Part shown: piece after piece, positions 15,873 to 24,323 of the stretch
How positions within the stretch are numbered: the stretch's first letter is position 1
Layout of the letters: each line of letters starts with the position of its first letter
Assembly: GCF_000949635.1 (NCBI RefSeq)
Contig: NZ_BAFN01000001.1
Span: 868,001 to 932,000, forward strand
Direction: 5' to 3'
Source: Candidatus Brocadia sinica JPN1
Lineage (GTDB): Bacteria > Planctomycetota > Brocadiia > Brocadiales > Brocadiaceae
DNA length: 64,000 nucleotides
Position numbers and translations under genes: made by a program
The notes under the pieces: model-generated
What the model saw: only the letters and a program-made list of their open reading frames with translations
What the model was told of the DNA's origin: nothing
Database searches by the model: none

Positions 15873-16886
15873 ATGGCGTTTACCATCGAAAACCTCAAGG
15901 AATCAGATGTGGAGGCGGCCGTTGACCTTTTTCGTCTCGTTATAGATGAATTACACGCAAGGAGCCCTGAGGTGGAACGTCTGCACTTCAAGGACATTTA
16001 TCCTGTGGAAGAGGTCAAGGAGCGCCTCAACAACAAAGAATGCGTCTATCTTGTTGGTAAGGAAGATGGCGAGGTAGTGGGTTTTGTGTTCGCCTGGGTG
16101 TCGGAGGGTGTGGGGAATTTACACTGGATGGGTTTGGCGCCGGGATCCAGGAAAAAGGGATACGGGGATAAACTCCTGGGGGAAATGATAAGGCGCTTCG
16201 TGGAAAAGGGCTGTCATGAAGCAAAGCTGTTTACCTATCCTTCCGAAAAGGCAACATATCACCTTTTTCAAAAGCACGGATTTAAAGAGGTATCCTTCAT
16301 TGATCGCAGATTTTTTGGAACGAGCATCATTCTCATGGTGCGGAAGATTACCCCAATCCCGGAGGAATTTAAAGCAAAAAAGATTGTGCTGGCCGGGGAG
16401 GCTGGGCAGGGCATTAAACTCATGGCTCATGCCCTTGCCAACATCCTGGCCAAATTAGGGAAAGAGGTTGCCCTGAATCTTGTCTATGATGCCGCCGTAC
16501 GCGGTGGTAACATTCGGGCTGAGATTGTATATTCTGATGAACCGGTCGACGTTCCTTTTTTTGAGGAGGCCGACATCGGACTTCAACTTTCAAAAACGCC
16601 GGATCCTGCGGTATGTGCCAAACATGTGCTTATCGAGGCGTCTGCCTGCGAAGGGGAATGCAAAAAATGTGAACTCCGCTGCCCTGTGAGTGACCGTGTC
16701 CCTTTTGAGAAACTTGCTGTAGAGCAGTTTAACAGTCCCATTTTTGTCAATATGATTGCCCTGGGCAGATTGTTGAGCAAGATTGGTATTAATATTGAAA
16801 CGGTAAATTTTGCCGCTGAATTTCCTTCACAGTTTCTCGATGAAAACATAAAGGCAATACGCTATGGTTACACGTACCAGGATTAG
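15873..16886 (+). CDS. GNAT acetyltransferase - 2-oxoacid oxidoreductase gamma fusion
   Basis: Two-domain protein of 337 residues. Residues about 1-155 form a GNAT N-acyltransferase (GLAPGSRKKGYGDKLLGEMI is the acetyl-CoA loop). Residues about 165-335 match the gamma subunit of 2-oxoacid:ferredoxin oxidoreductases (KKIVLAGEAGQGIKLMAHAL, YDAAVRGGNIRAEIVYSDEP). Inside the second domain is an extra Cys cluster, Cys259-X3-Cys263-X2-Cys266-X3-Cys270, which may bind Zn or FeS. No alpha/beta or delta subunit genes are nearby. Its end overlaps the fumarase alpha start by 23 bases, so it is in the fumarase operon. Known as separate families; the combination is what is odd. The role is unclear. Confidence 0.85.
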   Translation: MAFTIENLKESDVEAAVDLFRLVIDELHARSPEVERLHFKDIYPVEEVKERLNNKECVYLVGKEDGEVVGFVFAWVSEGVGNLHWMGLAPGSRKKGYGDKLLGEMIRRFVEKGCHEAKLFTYPSEKATYHLFQKHGFKEVSFIDRRFFGTSIILMVRKITPIPEEFKAKKIVLAGEAGQGIKLMAHALANILAKLGKEVALNLVYDAAVRGGNIRAEIVYSDEPVDVPFFEEADIGLQLSKTPDPAVCAKHVLIEASACEGECKKCELRCPVSDRVPFEKLAVEQFNSPIFVNMIALGRLLSKIGINIETVNFAAEFPSQFLDENIKAIRYGYTYQD

Positions 16887-17721
16887 CGCCTCTGAAATAA
16901 TTGAAAAGGTATCTCATCTTTGCAGGGATGCCAATTTCAATTTGAATGTGGATGTCCTTGATGCGTTGAGAGACTCATATGAGGCCGAGGGGTCCCCCGT
17001 CGCAAAAGAGGTATTTGCAGAATTATTAGAAAATGCAAAAATAGCCCGTGAATGCCAGATGCCTATATGTCAGGACACGGGGGTTGCCGTTGTCTTTGTT
17101 GAGGCGGGAGAGCATGTGGAGATTGCGGGAGGGCATCTTTACCAGGCCATCCACGAAGGTGTTCGCCAGGGATATGAAAAGGGTTTTTTGAGAAAATCCA
17201 TGGTTGCAGACCCCTTCAGCCGGGTCAACACCGGGAATAACACGCCGGCCATTATTCATACGGAACTTGTCCCCGGAGATCGCTTAAAGATTACCTTCAT
17301 GGCAAAGGGCGGTGGCTGTGAAAACATGAGCCGGATTGCTATGTTAACACCGGCCGATGGCAGGACAGGAGTGATTAATTTTGTGGTAGAAACCGTAAAG
17401 ATAGCGAGGGCTAATCCTTGTCCCCCCATTATCGTGGGCGTGGGTATCGGAGGCACATTCGATTACGCAGCCATGCTTGCCAAGAAGTCCCTTTTGAGAC
17501 CTTTAGGAACAAGACCGAGCGATCCCGACACCGCTGCCCTAGAACAGGAAATGCTGGAACGGATAAACGATTCAGGCATTGGCGCTCAAGGGTTGGGTGG
17601 TTGGATTACAGCCCTTGCCGTCCATGTAGAACGCTATCCATGCCACATTGCCAGTCTCCCTGTGGCCGTCAATATTGAATGCCATGCGCACCGGGTTAAA
17701 ACGGTTGTGTTAGGTGCTTAA
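16864..17721 (+). CDS. Class I fumarate hydratase, alpha (N-terminal) subunit
   Basis: Catalytic FeS subunit of a two-subunit class I fumarase or tartrate dehydratase, 285 residues. The [4Fe-4S] cysteines are visible: Cys69 in MPICQDTG, Cys152 in GGGCENMSR and Cys186 in ANPCPPIIVG. It interconverts fumarate and malate in the (reverse) citrate cycle. It overlaps the GNAT fusion gene by 23 bases. Its beta partner follows at 18017, but a small four-helix-bundle gene has been inserted between the two. Fumarase is favoured over tartrate dehydratase because of the central-carbon neighbours. Confidence 0.92.
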   Translation: MVTRTRISASEIIEKVSHLCRDANFNLNVDVLDALRDSYEAEGSPVAKEVFAELLENAKIARECQMPICQDTGVAVVFVEAGEHVEIAGGHLYQAIHEGVRQGYEKGFLRKSMVADPFSRVNTGNNTPAIIHTELVPGDRLKITFMAKGGGCENMSRIAMLTPADGRTGVINFVVETVKIARANPCPPIIVGVGIGGTFDYAAMLAKKSLLRPLGTRPSDPDTAALEQEMLERINDSGIGAQGLGGWITALAVHVERYPCHIASLPVAVNIECHAHRVKTVVLGA

Positions 17722-17759
17722 GCCTTGTTAGTTTAATTCTCGTAAAACATATTTGTTAG

Positions 17760-18000
17760 ATGGTTAAATGGTTGAATGATTTATTATGGAAAAGATATTT
17801 TTACGATTAAATGATGTACAGCCATACAAGACGGCATTTAATCTGAGCAATTTTGTTTGGGAAATTGTTACAAAATGGGATTATTTTGCTAAAGATACTG
17901 TTGGCAAACAGTTTGTAAAGGCAGTTGATTCTATTTCGGCAAATATCGCTGAGGGATTTGGTAGATATTTTAAAAAAGAACCATAAAGCCATTTAACCAT
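17760..18000 (+). mobile_element. Four-helix-bundle (IVS-type) mini-element
   Basis: A 241-base insert-like unit bounded by perfect 12-base inverted repeats, ATGGTTAAATGG at 17760-17771 and CCATTTAACCAT at 17989-18000, with further imperfect matching outside. It carries only a truncated four-helix-bundle gene. Such genes were first seen in intervening sequences of 23S rRNA and are scattered elsewhere in many genomes. Here it separates the fumarase alpha and beta genes. Mobility is inferred from the ends and from the split operon. Confidence 0.5.
17786..17986 (+). CDS. Truncated four-helix bundle protein
   Basis: 66 residues matching the N-terminal half of the four-helix bundle/23S rRNA intervening-sequence protein family (LNDVQPYKTAFNLSNFVWEIV, KQFVKAVDSISANIAEGFGRYFKK). 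Full members are about 115-125 residues with a second helical hairpin; here a stop follows directly after FKKEP, so roughly the second half is missing. Probably non-functional or a minimal relic. It lies inside the inverted-repeat unit between fumarase subunit genes. Confidence 0.6.
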   Translation: MEKIFLRLNDVQPYKTAFNLSNFVWEIVTKWDYFAKDTVGKQFVKAVDSISANIAEGFGRYFKKEP

Positions 18001-18016
18001 GTAGCCATCCAATTTT

Positions 18017-18574
18017 ATGTCAAATATAATCCATATAAAAACGCCCCTCACGAACGAGAGTATTGTGCGCCTCAGGATTGGCGACAGGGTCTTGCTAAGC
18101 GGACTTATTTATACGGCCAGGGATGCAGCCCACAAACGGCTTGTGGAACTTATCGACCAGGATAAGGAATTACCCTTTGATGTTCGAAATCAAATTATTT
18201 ATTATGTAGGTCCGAGCCCTGCGCAACCCGGCAGACCGGTTGGATCTTGTGGTCCTACCAGCAGCTATCGTATGGATGTTTATACGCCCAGGTTGCTGGA
18301 AAAAGGTTTAAAGGCTACTATTGGCAAGGGTAATCGTTCTGACGCTGTTATTGAGGCTATGAAGCAATATAAAGCGGTCTACTTTGCTGCTACGGGTGGC
18401 GCCGCTGCCTTATTGGCAAAGAGGGTTAAAAAGGCAGAGGTTATTGCTTACACAGATTTAGGGGCAGAAGCCATCATGAGATTCGAGGTAGAAAATTTTC
18501 CTGTGGTAGTTGCCAATGATATCTATGGAAATGATTTGTTTCGAGAAGGAATGGAAAAATATAAGAGAAATTGA
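18017..18574 (+). CDS. Class I fumarate hydratase, beta (C-terminal) subunit
   Basis: 185-residue swivel-domain subunit that pairs with the alpha subunit. Typical segments are LRIGDRVLLSGLIYTARDAAHKR near the N-terminus, VGPSPAQPGRPVGSCGPTSS with the substrate-binding region, and FAATGGAAALLAKRVKKAEVIAY. Length is normal. It lies 296 bases after the alpha subunit because of the inserted mini-element, and 21 bases before apgM. Confidence 0.92.
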   Translation: MSNIIHIKTPLTNESIVRLRIGDRVLLSGLIYTARDAAHKRLVELIDQDKELPFDVRNQIIYYVGPSPAQPGRPVGSCGPTSSYRMDVYTPRLLEKGLKATIGKGNRSDAVIEAMKQYKAVYFAATGGAAALLAKRVKKAEVIAYTDLGAEAIMRFEVENFPVVVANDIYGNDLFREGMEKYKRN

Positions 18575-18595
18575 ATATACAAGGAGATATGAGAC

Positions 18596-19900
18596 ATGAA
18601 AAAAATTTTGTATATTGTGCTGGACGGTCTGGGGGATGGAAAATATCCTTGTAAAGAACTTGGCAATCGCACGCCTCTTGAGGCGGCATCTACTCCGGCA
18701 ATGGACATGCTGGCAAGGGAGGGACAGTCCGGATTAATGTACACGGTAGGAAAAGACATTGCGCCGGAATCCGATATTGCGGTGATCAGTATCCTGGGAT
18801 ATGATGCCATGAAATATTATACCGGTCGCGGTCCTTTGGAGGCGCTTGCAGCGGGAATAAAGATCAATGACGGCGACCTTGCCTTTCGGGCAAACTTTGC
18901 AACAAGGGGAACTGGGAGATCAATAAAAGACCGTCGCGTCGGCAGGAATCTTTCTACGGAAGAGGCCACTCAACTCTGTAAAGAAATTAAAAAGAAGGTA
19001 AAATTGGAATCTGTCCCAGCCACATTTACCTTTAAAAATACCCTCGAATACAGGGGTGTATTGGTTATCCGGGATAATAATGATAAACTTTCCGGATATG
19101 TCACCAACACCGACCCGGCTTATATAAAACACGGTCTTTTGGGCGTTGCAAAGGAAACGGGGACCTTTGAGAACATCGTGGAGTACTGCATGCCCACGAG
19201 AGATTGTCCGGATACTGAAGCGGCCTATCGTTCTGCACTTCTGGTGAATGAATTTACCTTAAAGAGTTGTGAGGTGCTGGATCAATCCGAGGTTAACAAA
19301 AATCGCATTAAAAAAGGACACCTTCCCGCAAACCTTGTTCTGTTAAGGGATGCCGGCGACCACCTTCCGAAACTGCCCAGTATAAAAAGCAAATTTAAGA
19401 CACATTTCGGCTGTTTTGTGGAAATGCCAACAGAAGAGGGCATTGCTTTACTGACCGGCATGAAAATCGTCCCTATTCCACCTCCGACAAAAGACCTGGA
19501 AAAGGATTACACCCTGCGCGCCAATATGACTATCAAACATATGAAAAATTATGACGGGCTTTATATCCACATCAAAGGGCCCGATGTGCCTGGTCATGAT
19601 GGCGATGCAATCAGGAAAAAGGCCGTGATTGAAGCAATTGACCAATACTATCTTACACCATTAATAAACAGCATAGACCTCGACAAAACCATTGTTGCGA
19701 TTACGGCAGACCATTCGACACCCTGCCGGCTAAAATCTCATTCTGATGATCCGGTACCTTTGCTTATCTGCGGTGGAAATATCAAACCGGATACCACACG
19801 TTCCTTTTCTGAAAAGACCTGTCTCGCCGGAAAGATTGGGAAAATCCACGGCACACAGCTTCTGCCGTTACTTATTAAATATGCAAATACAAAGAAATAA
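18596..19900 (+). CDS. apgM: Archaeal-type phosphoglycerate mutase (cofactor-independent)
   Basis: 2,3-bisphosphoglycerate-independent phosphoglycerate mutase of the short archaeal-type (ApgM) branch, 434 residues, interconverting 3- and 2-phosphoglycerate. Alkaline-phosphatase-superfamily metal motifs are visible: YIVLDGLGDG at the N-terminus, the catalytic Ser region APESDIAVISILGYD, HIKGPDVPGHDGD and ITADHSTPC near the C-terminus. AAGGAGA precedes the ATG. ApgM occurs in archaea and some bacteria. In series with fumarase and, far downstream, pyruvate phosphate dikinase, it fits gluconeogenic carbon flow. Confidence 0.93.
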   Translation: MKKILYIVLDGLGDGKYPCKELGNRTPLEAASTPAMDMLAREGQSGLMYTVGKDIAPESDIAVISILGYDAMKYYTGRGPLEALAAGIKINDGDLAFRANFATRGTGRSIKDRRVGRNLSTEEATQLCKEIKKKVKLESVPATFTFKNTLEYRGVLVIRDNNDKLSGYVTNTDPAYIKHGLLGVAKETGTFENIVEYCMPTRDCPDTEAAYRSALLVNEFTLKSCEVLDQSEVNKNRIKKGHLPANLVLLRDAGDHLPKLPSIKSKFKTHFGCFVEMPTEEGIALLTGMKIVPIPPPTKDLEKDYTLRANMTIKHMKNYDGLYIHIKGPDVPGHDGDAIRKKAVIEAIDQYYLTPLINSIDLDKTIVAITADHSTPCRLKSHSDDPVPLLICGGNIKPDTTRSFSEKTCLAGKIGKIHGTQLLPLLIKYANTKK

Positions 19901-21008
19901 GAGGAGTTGGGCGAGGAAGACTGTATTATCCTGTGGAATCGTATTCTGCATTGTTTTCGCTGTTATCCTCATCACCCGGGTATTTATTTCCGAAGATTTT
20001 ATACAGGAAAAAGTTACTCGGATACTAGAAGACAGGTTCAAATATATCGATCAGGTTGGTCCTGTTTCTTTTCATCGGCCCAACAGTATTACGATTGCTT
20101 ATCTTACGGTGCAAAAGCCGGAACAAAACAAAGATTCTCCAATACATTTTGAGAATATTCAAAGCACTTTTCAGTTGCTCCCCTTATTATTGAAAAAAAT
20201 TATCGTTAAAAAACTTTCCGTACAGCAGATCAACTATGAAAATCGGCTGTTGATAAAAAACCTTATTACCGATAAATTTTCATTCATAGATGGTGTGATC
20301 TCCGCTCAGGCACGATTATGTATAAATGAAGGCCCTGCTACCATGAAAGGGGTCGTTGACCTTCAGCAAAAAGAACCGGCCTTTGATCTCGTGTTTGAGG
20401 CAAAGGATGTTCACATTACCCAGGACATCCCCGCCCTCGGTCTCCTTCCAATATTCACAGTCAAGCAAGGTGAAATAGGCGGCATTTTGAACGCCACAGG
20501 TTTTCTGCAGGGTAAGGGTTTCGGGAAGGAGGCCTTTAACGAGAAGCTTGTTGCCAATATTAATCTCGATGTAAAGGATGGTTACATCCGGGGCAACAAG
20601 TTATTATCCGCCATACTGGAAATTTTGGGAGAAAAAGATTTATATTCGTTTGACTCAATTGAGTCGGTAATCCATATAAAAGACGGTAAGGTTTATACCA
20701 AAAAAATGGATATGCAGGGTCCGCTCATGAGCATAAATGCATCTGGCATAGCCGAATTTGAAGGTTCGATCTCTTACGACGCTGTGGTTAGATTTAATAA
20801 AGAACATCTGGGTAAGGATGCCGAAAAAATCGCTGAGCTAGTTCTAAAACAAAATGAGTTACCAATAGAAATTCGGGGCACTGCCAAAGATCCCAGGGTT
20901 GCTGTAAAACTGGATAAAGAAAGTCTGGAAAATGTTTTCAAAGGGTTGGTCAATGATTTTTTACGCAACCCGAAAGAGAAACAGAAAAAAGAGACGAATG
21001 AAAAATGA
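19881..21008 (+). CDS. AsmA-like envelope protein
   Basis: 375-residue protein anchored by one N-terminal helix (KTVLSCGIVFCIVFAVILIT) and otherwise beta-rich, like the C-terminal region of AsmA/DUF3971 proteins (GEIGGILNATGFLQGKG, YSFDSIESVIHIKDGKVYTKKMDMQGPLMSINASG). AsmA-like proteins are thought to bridge the envelope and help move lipids to the outer membrane. The ATG at 19881 lies within the last codons of apgM, overlapping by 20 bases. A longer reading from 19746 would duplicate apgM sequence out of frame and is rejected. Confidence 0.7.
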   Translation: MQIQRNKRSWARKTVLSCGIVFCIVFAVILITRVFISEDFIQEKVTRILEDRFKYIDQVGPVSFHRPNSITIAYLTVQKPEQNKDSPIHFENIQSTFQLLPLLLKKIIVKKLSVQQINYENRLLIKNLITDKFSFIDGVISAQARLCINEGPATMKGVVDLQQKEPAFDLVFEAKDVHITQDIPALGLLPIFTVKQGEIGGILNATGFLQGKGFGKEAFNEKLVANINLDVKDGYIRGNKLLSAILEILGEKDLYSFDSIESVIHIKDGKVYTKKMDMQGPLMSINASGIAEFEGSISYDAVVRFNKEHLGKDAEKIAELVLKQNELPIEIRGTAKDPRVAVKLDKESLENVFKGLVNDFLRNPKEKQKKETNEK

Positions 21009-21577
21009 ATTGGATTGACTACTCAATCTTTGCCATCTTGTTTTTTGCAACGGTTTTTGGGCTTGCCAGTGGTCCGGCACTTCAATTTCTCAGGATTGGA
21101 TGCCTGTTGATCTCTTTCTTTACGGCGCTGCTTTTTCATGATGTCCTGAGTAACTTCCTGGGGGGCATTTTTACCCCATCCACGGCCAACTTACTGGGCT
21201 ACTTTATTATCTTTGGCGTTGCATTCATGGTCACCTATATTGTTACCGACCTTGTAAAAAGGATCACGGGGAAATGGGGGATAGGGATTGGGCTCAGGTT
21301 GTTAGGAGGATTGTTCGGTATCCTGAAAGGGCTTGTGTTTTGCGGTGTAATAATCTTTGGTGTCTTATTGTTTTGCAGTAAACCGGCCTGTGATACGGTT
21401 CATACCTCAAAGATTGCAACTCAGATTGGGAAAGGCATGCAGGCTATCGTTTCCAGTATTCCGGAAAATGTCTCAAACAAAATCAAGGGGTATGCAAACA
21501 GTATCAAGAAAAAGAATGTATCGAAAGAAGCAAAGCCAAATGAAGATGAAGATTTCAAGGAAACAAATTCCGAATAA
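21005..21577 (+). CDS. cvpA: CvpA family membrane protein
   Basis: 190-residue protein with four hydrophobic helices in the first 125 residues (MNWIDYSIFAILFFATVFGL..., LLGYFIIFGVAFMVTYIVTD) and a charged C-terminal tail, the CvpA pattern. CvpA homologues are needed for colicin V production and envelope integrity in other bacteria. ATGA overlap with the AsmA-like gene indicates translational coupling; the two probably work together at the envelope. Confidence 0.8.
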   Translation: MNWIDYSIFAILFFATVFGLASGPALQFLRIGCLLISFFTALLFHDVLSNFLGGIFTPSTANLLGYFIIFGVAFMVTYIVTDLVKRITGKWGIGIGLRLLGGLFGILKGLVFCGVIIFGVLLFCSKPACDTVHTSKIATQIGKGMQAIVSSIPENVSNKIKGYANSIKKKNVSKEAKPNEDEDFKETNSE

Positions 21578-21606
21578 ATCTCAAACTCCTATTAACAGAC
21601 AATCTG

Positions 21607-21810
21607 TCACAAGTTATCTATTTCCTTCAATACTTCCTCAAGATCGTGTTCATGAGAAACGGTCGTTTTATTCCTTCGTAAATCCTCAAGATAACTTATT
21701 GCCGCTTCATCGGATAAAAGAAGAGGTGCTCTGTAAATAAAATCGTGTGAGTATACCGGCGATATCAGAACCTTCACAGAGAAAGGTTTCTGTTCTTGCA
21801 GACGTGACAC
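21607..21810 (-). CDS. Possible small antitoxin-like protein
   Basis: 67-residue reading frame on the minus strand with a GTG start and no clear ribosome site. The C-terminal half (LLSDEAAISYLEDLRRNKTTV... EEVLKEIDNL) is helical and charged, like small antitoxin or addiction-module proteins, but no family was recognised and no toxin partner is adjacent. It could also be a chance frame or a relic. Confidence 0.25.
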   Translation of the reverse strand: MSRLQEQKPFSVKVLISPVYSHDFIYRAPLLLSDEAAISYLEDLRRNKTTVSHEHDLEEVLKEIDNL

Positions 21811-21985
21811 TAAGAATCATTAAAAATGAACATTTAATTTTGCAATGTGCGTTTTTTAATTTTCATTTTACCACTACAATTTTTTGTTTGACAATCCATA
21901 TTTTTCATATATTCTAATTTTTTCGATGTTTTTATAACGATTCATTTGTTATCCTTATTACATTCGCCAGGGAGTTTTCCGGTAT

Positions 21986-22375
21986 ATGAGTCCTCTTTCT
22001 AAAAATTTTGTGCGTGCAAGCCTGATTTACTTTTTCATTGCGGCCATACTTGGCACAATTATGATTTCTATGAAGAGCTATCCGGCCCAATTGCTCTTTT
22101 CCCACGTCCACTTGAACCTTCTCGGATGGATGTCTATGATGATTTACGGGGTTGGATATCATATCTTACCCAGATTTTCAGGAACACCACTTGCCTATCC
22201 CAAATTAGGAAATCTTCAGTTCTATCTTGCGAATATCGGTCTTGTAGGATTGGTGTCTTTCCGTCCGATACATCCACTCGCAGAAATTTTTGCTGGTATA
22301 CAAGTGGTTTCTGCCGGCTTGTTCGTATTCAATATCTGGATGAGCACACTGCCACCCAAACCTGAACCTGAATAA
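21986..22375 (+). CDS. Small heme-copper oxidase subunit I-like membrane protein
   Basis: 129-residue membrane protein with four predicted helices. FSHVHLNLLGWMSMMIYGVGYHILPRFSG closely resembles the helix of cbb3-type/NO-reductase subunit I that carries heme-binding histidines; stand-alone short proteins of this kind occur in several phyla and are often labelled cbb3 subunit I-like. Three histidines here could bind heme. It is far too short for an oxidase. A role as heme sensor or carrier is conjecture. It lies 28 bases before the dehydratase activase gene. Confidence 0.55.
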   Translation: MSPLSKNFVRASLIYFFIAAILGTIMISMKSYPAQLLFSHVHLNLLGWMSMMIYGVGYHILPRFSGTPLAYPKLGNLQFYLANIGLVGLVSFRPIHPLAEIFAGIQVVSAGLFVFNIWMSTLPPKPEPE

Positions 22376-22402
22376 CCATTGTTAAAAAGGAGATTTCTCA
22401 GA

Positions 22403-24316
22403 ATGTATACGATAGGAATCGATATTGGTTCTATGTCCACCAATGGAATTCTGATAAATGATAAAAAGGAAATCCTTTCCTCAATAATTATACCTACCGG
22501 CGCCAGCAGCAAAAAGGCAGCGGATAAAACTTTTCGTCAGATACTTACAGAAAACCAATTGTCGGAAAAAGACATTGATTATATTATTGCTACCGGATAC
22601 GGACGTATAAAAGTACCGTTCGCTAATGAAGTTGTAACAGAAATTACCTGCCACGCCAAAGGAGCAAACTTTTTTTTCCCGAAGGCCAGGACTATCATTG
22701 ATATTGGCGGGCAAGACAGCAAGGTCATTAAAATCGATGCGAATGGAAACGTTCTTGACTTTGTAATGAATGATAAGTGTGCAGCCGGGACAGGCCGATT
22801 CCTGGAGGTTATGGCCAGAACCCTGGAGATAGATCTGGAAGAAATGGGGCCGATTTCACTGAATGGAAAGGATAACGTTTCCGTGAGTAGCCTTTGCACG
22901 GTTTTTGCGGAATCTGAGGTGGTATCCCTTATTGGTGCAGACCACAGAACGGCAGATATCTGCAGGGGATTACATATCTCCATCGCCAAACGAATCACAG
23001 CCCAGGTGAAGAGGATCGGGTTGGAAGAAGAGATTGTTATGACAGGCGGCGTGGCAAAGAATATCGGCGTTGTAACGGAGTTAGAGAAGAATCTTGGTTG
23101 CAAGATCAGGATTTCGGAAGAACCACAAATCAACGGTGCGCTTGGGGCCGCACTGATTGCCTTAGAAAAGGCACTGTCAAAGATTCAACCTTCGGTGTCC
23201 GTTTCTGGAAATTCATCCACTGGCGCGTCCATTGCGGAATTTTCGGTCGAAGACAGTACCTTGCCGAAAATCGGTTATTTTTGTTCGTATACCCCGGTGG
23301 AACTTATTCGCGCCGCCGGATTTCATCCGGTCAGGATCAAGGGTTCTGAACAGGAATCGAGCGCTGCAAATGAAATGCTTTGTGGCAATATCTGCCCTTA
23401 TATTAAGGCCGTTGTTGATCAAAAAATCAATGGCAACCTGGAAGATTTTAAAGGGATGGTGTTTGTTAACTCATGTGACGGGATGCGCCGGCTTTATGAT
23501 GCGTGGGTAAAATTGGACGAAGGGAAAAAGTCGTTTAACTATATTCTGGATATTCCCAAAAATACCGACGATGCGGCAGTTTTTTATTACGCAAACCTGC
23601 TCAAAAACTTCAAAGAAAAACTGGAAACCTTTTTCACTCTCAAAATTCACCACGACGATATCAACCAGAGTATTACCCTGTACAATGCGGTCAGGGAGAA
23701 GGTCAGGTTATTTTTGCAAAAGTACTGGAGCGGGTATATCGGGCAATCCGGTTATGAGATATTTTCCCTGTTAAAGAAGGGTGTCAATGTAGTTCCGGAA
23801 AAATTCCAAACCTATTTAACCAACATTATGAAACAAAGGGAAGGTATATGTGATACGAGGGACATACCCAGGCTTTTCGTCTGGGGAAGTATTATGGAAA
23901 ATGAGAAGATTATGAAGATTATAGAAGATGCAGGAGCCAAGGTTGTTGCGGAGGATTTGTGCAACGGAAGCCGATACTTTGATGCCCAAATTCATATCAG
24001 CGACGACCCCATACTATCAATCGCCAAAAGATATATCAAGCGGTCTCCCTGCTCCCGTATGGTCAATATCTTTGAGAGGATAAATAAAGTATTGACCATT
24101 ATGCAGGAGAAATCGATTCATGGGGCGATTTATCACACCCTAAAATTCTGTGATCATAATCTCCTGGATTATCCCATGATTAAAAAGACATTCCATGAAA
24201 AAAATATCCCGCTTCTTCATCTCAATTGCGATTATACCCTTAGCAGCGAAGGGCAAATCAAAACCCGAGTTGAAGCATTTCTTGAACAATTAACCAGCAC
24301 CTCCAGGAAAGAATAA
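22403..24316 (+). CDS. 2-hydroxyacyl-CoA dehydratase activase fused to dehydratase-like domain
   Basis: 637-residue protein. Residues about 1-260 form an ASKHA-fold activase ATPase (HgdC/BcrA/BadG type): GIDIGSMSTNG for ATP, and two cysteines for the bridging [4Fe-4S] cluster of the dimer, Cys126 in CAAGTGRFLE and Cys165 in SSLCTVFAESEV. Residues about 285-630 resemble an HgdB-type dehydratase subunit (IGYFCSYTPVELIRAAGFHPVRI, NICPYIKAVVD, VNSCDGMRRLYDAW). The start at 22403 is preceded by AAAAAGGAGAT. The activase uses ATP to push one electron into the dehydratase for difficult radical eliminations or ring reductions. The next gene encodes a second dehydratase-like protein. Substrate unknown. 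Confidence 0.88.
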   Translation: MYTIGIDIGSMSTNGILINDKKEILSSIIIPTGASSKKAADKTFRQILTENQLSEKDIDYIIATGYGRIKVPFANEVVTEITCHAKGANFFFPKARTIIDIGGQDSKVIKIDANGNVLDFVMNDKCAAGTGRFLEVMARTLEIDLEEMGPISLNGKDNVSVSSLCTVFAESEVVSLIGADHRTADICRGLHISIAKRITAQVKRIGLEEEIVMTGGVAKNIGVVTELEKNLGCKIRISEEPQINGALGAALIALEKALSKIQPSVSVSGNSSTGASIAEFSVEDSTLPKIGYFCSYTPVELIRAAGFHPVRIKGSEQESSAANEMLCGNICPYIKAVVDQKINGNLEDFKGMVFVNSCDGMRRLYDAWVKLDEGKKSFNYILDIPKNTDDAAVFYYANLLKNFKEKLETFFTLKIHHDDINQSITLYNAVREKVRLFLQKYWSGYIGQSGYEIFSLLKKGVNVVPEKFQTYLTNIMKQREGICDTRDIPRLFVWGSIMENEKIMKIIEDAGAKVVAEDLCNGSRYFDAQIHISDDPILSIAKRYIKRSPCSRMVNIFERINKVLTIMQEKSIHGAIYHTLKFCDHNLLDYPMIKKTFHEKNIPLLHLNCDYTLSSEGQIKTRVEAFLEQLTSTSRKE

Positions 24317-24323
24317 GTGAAAC

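Noticed and set aside
19746-19880. Longer N-terminus for the AsmA-like protein
   Set aside because: It would overlap the apgM coding sequence for 150 bases in another frame; the ATG at 19881 gives a normal membrane anchor.
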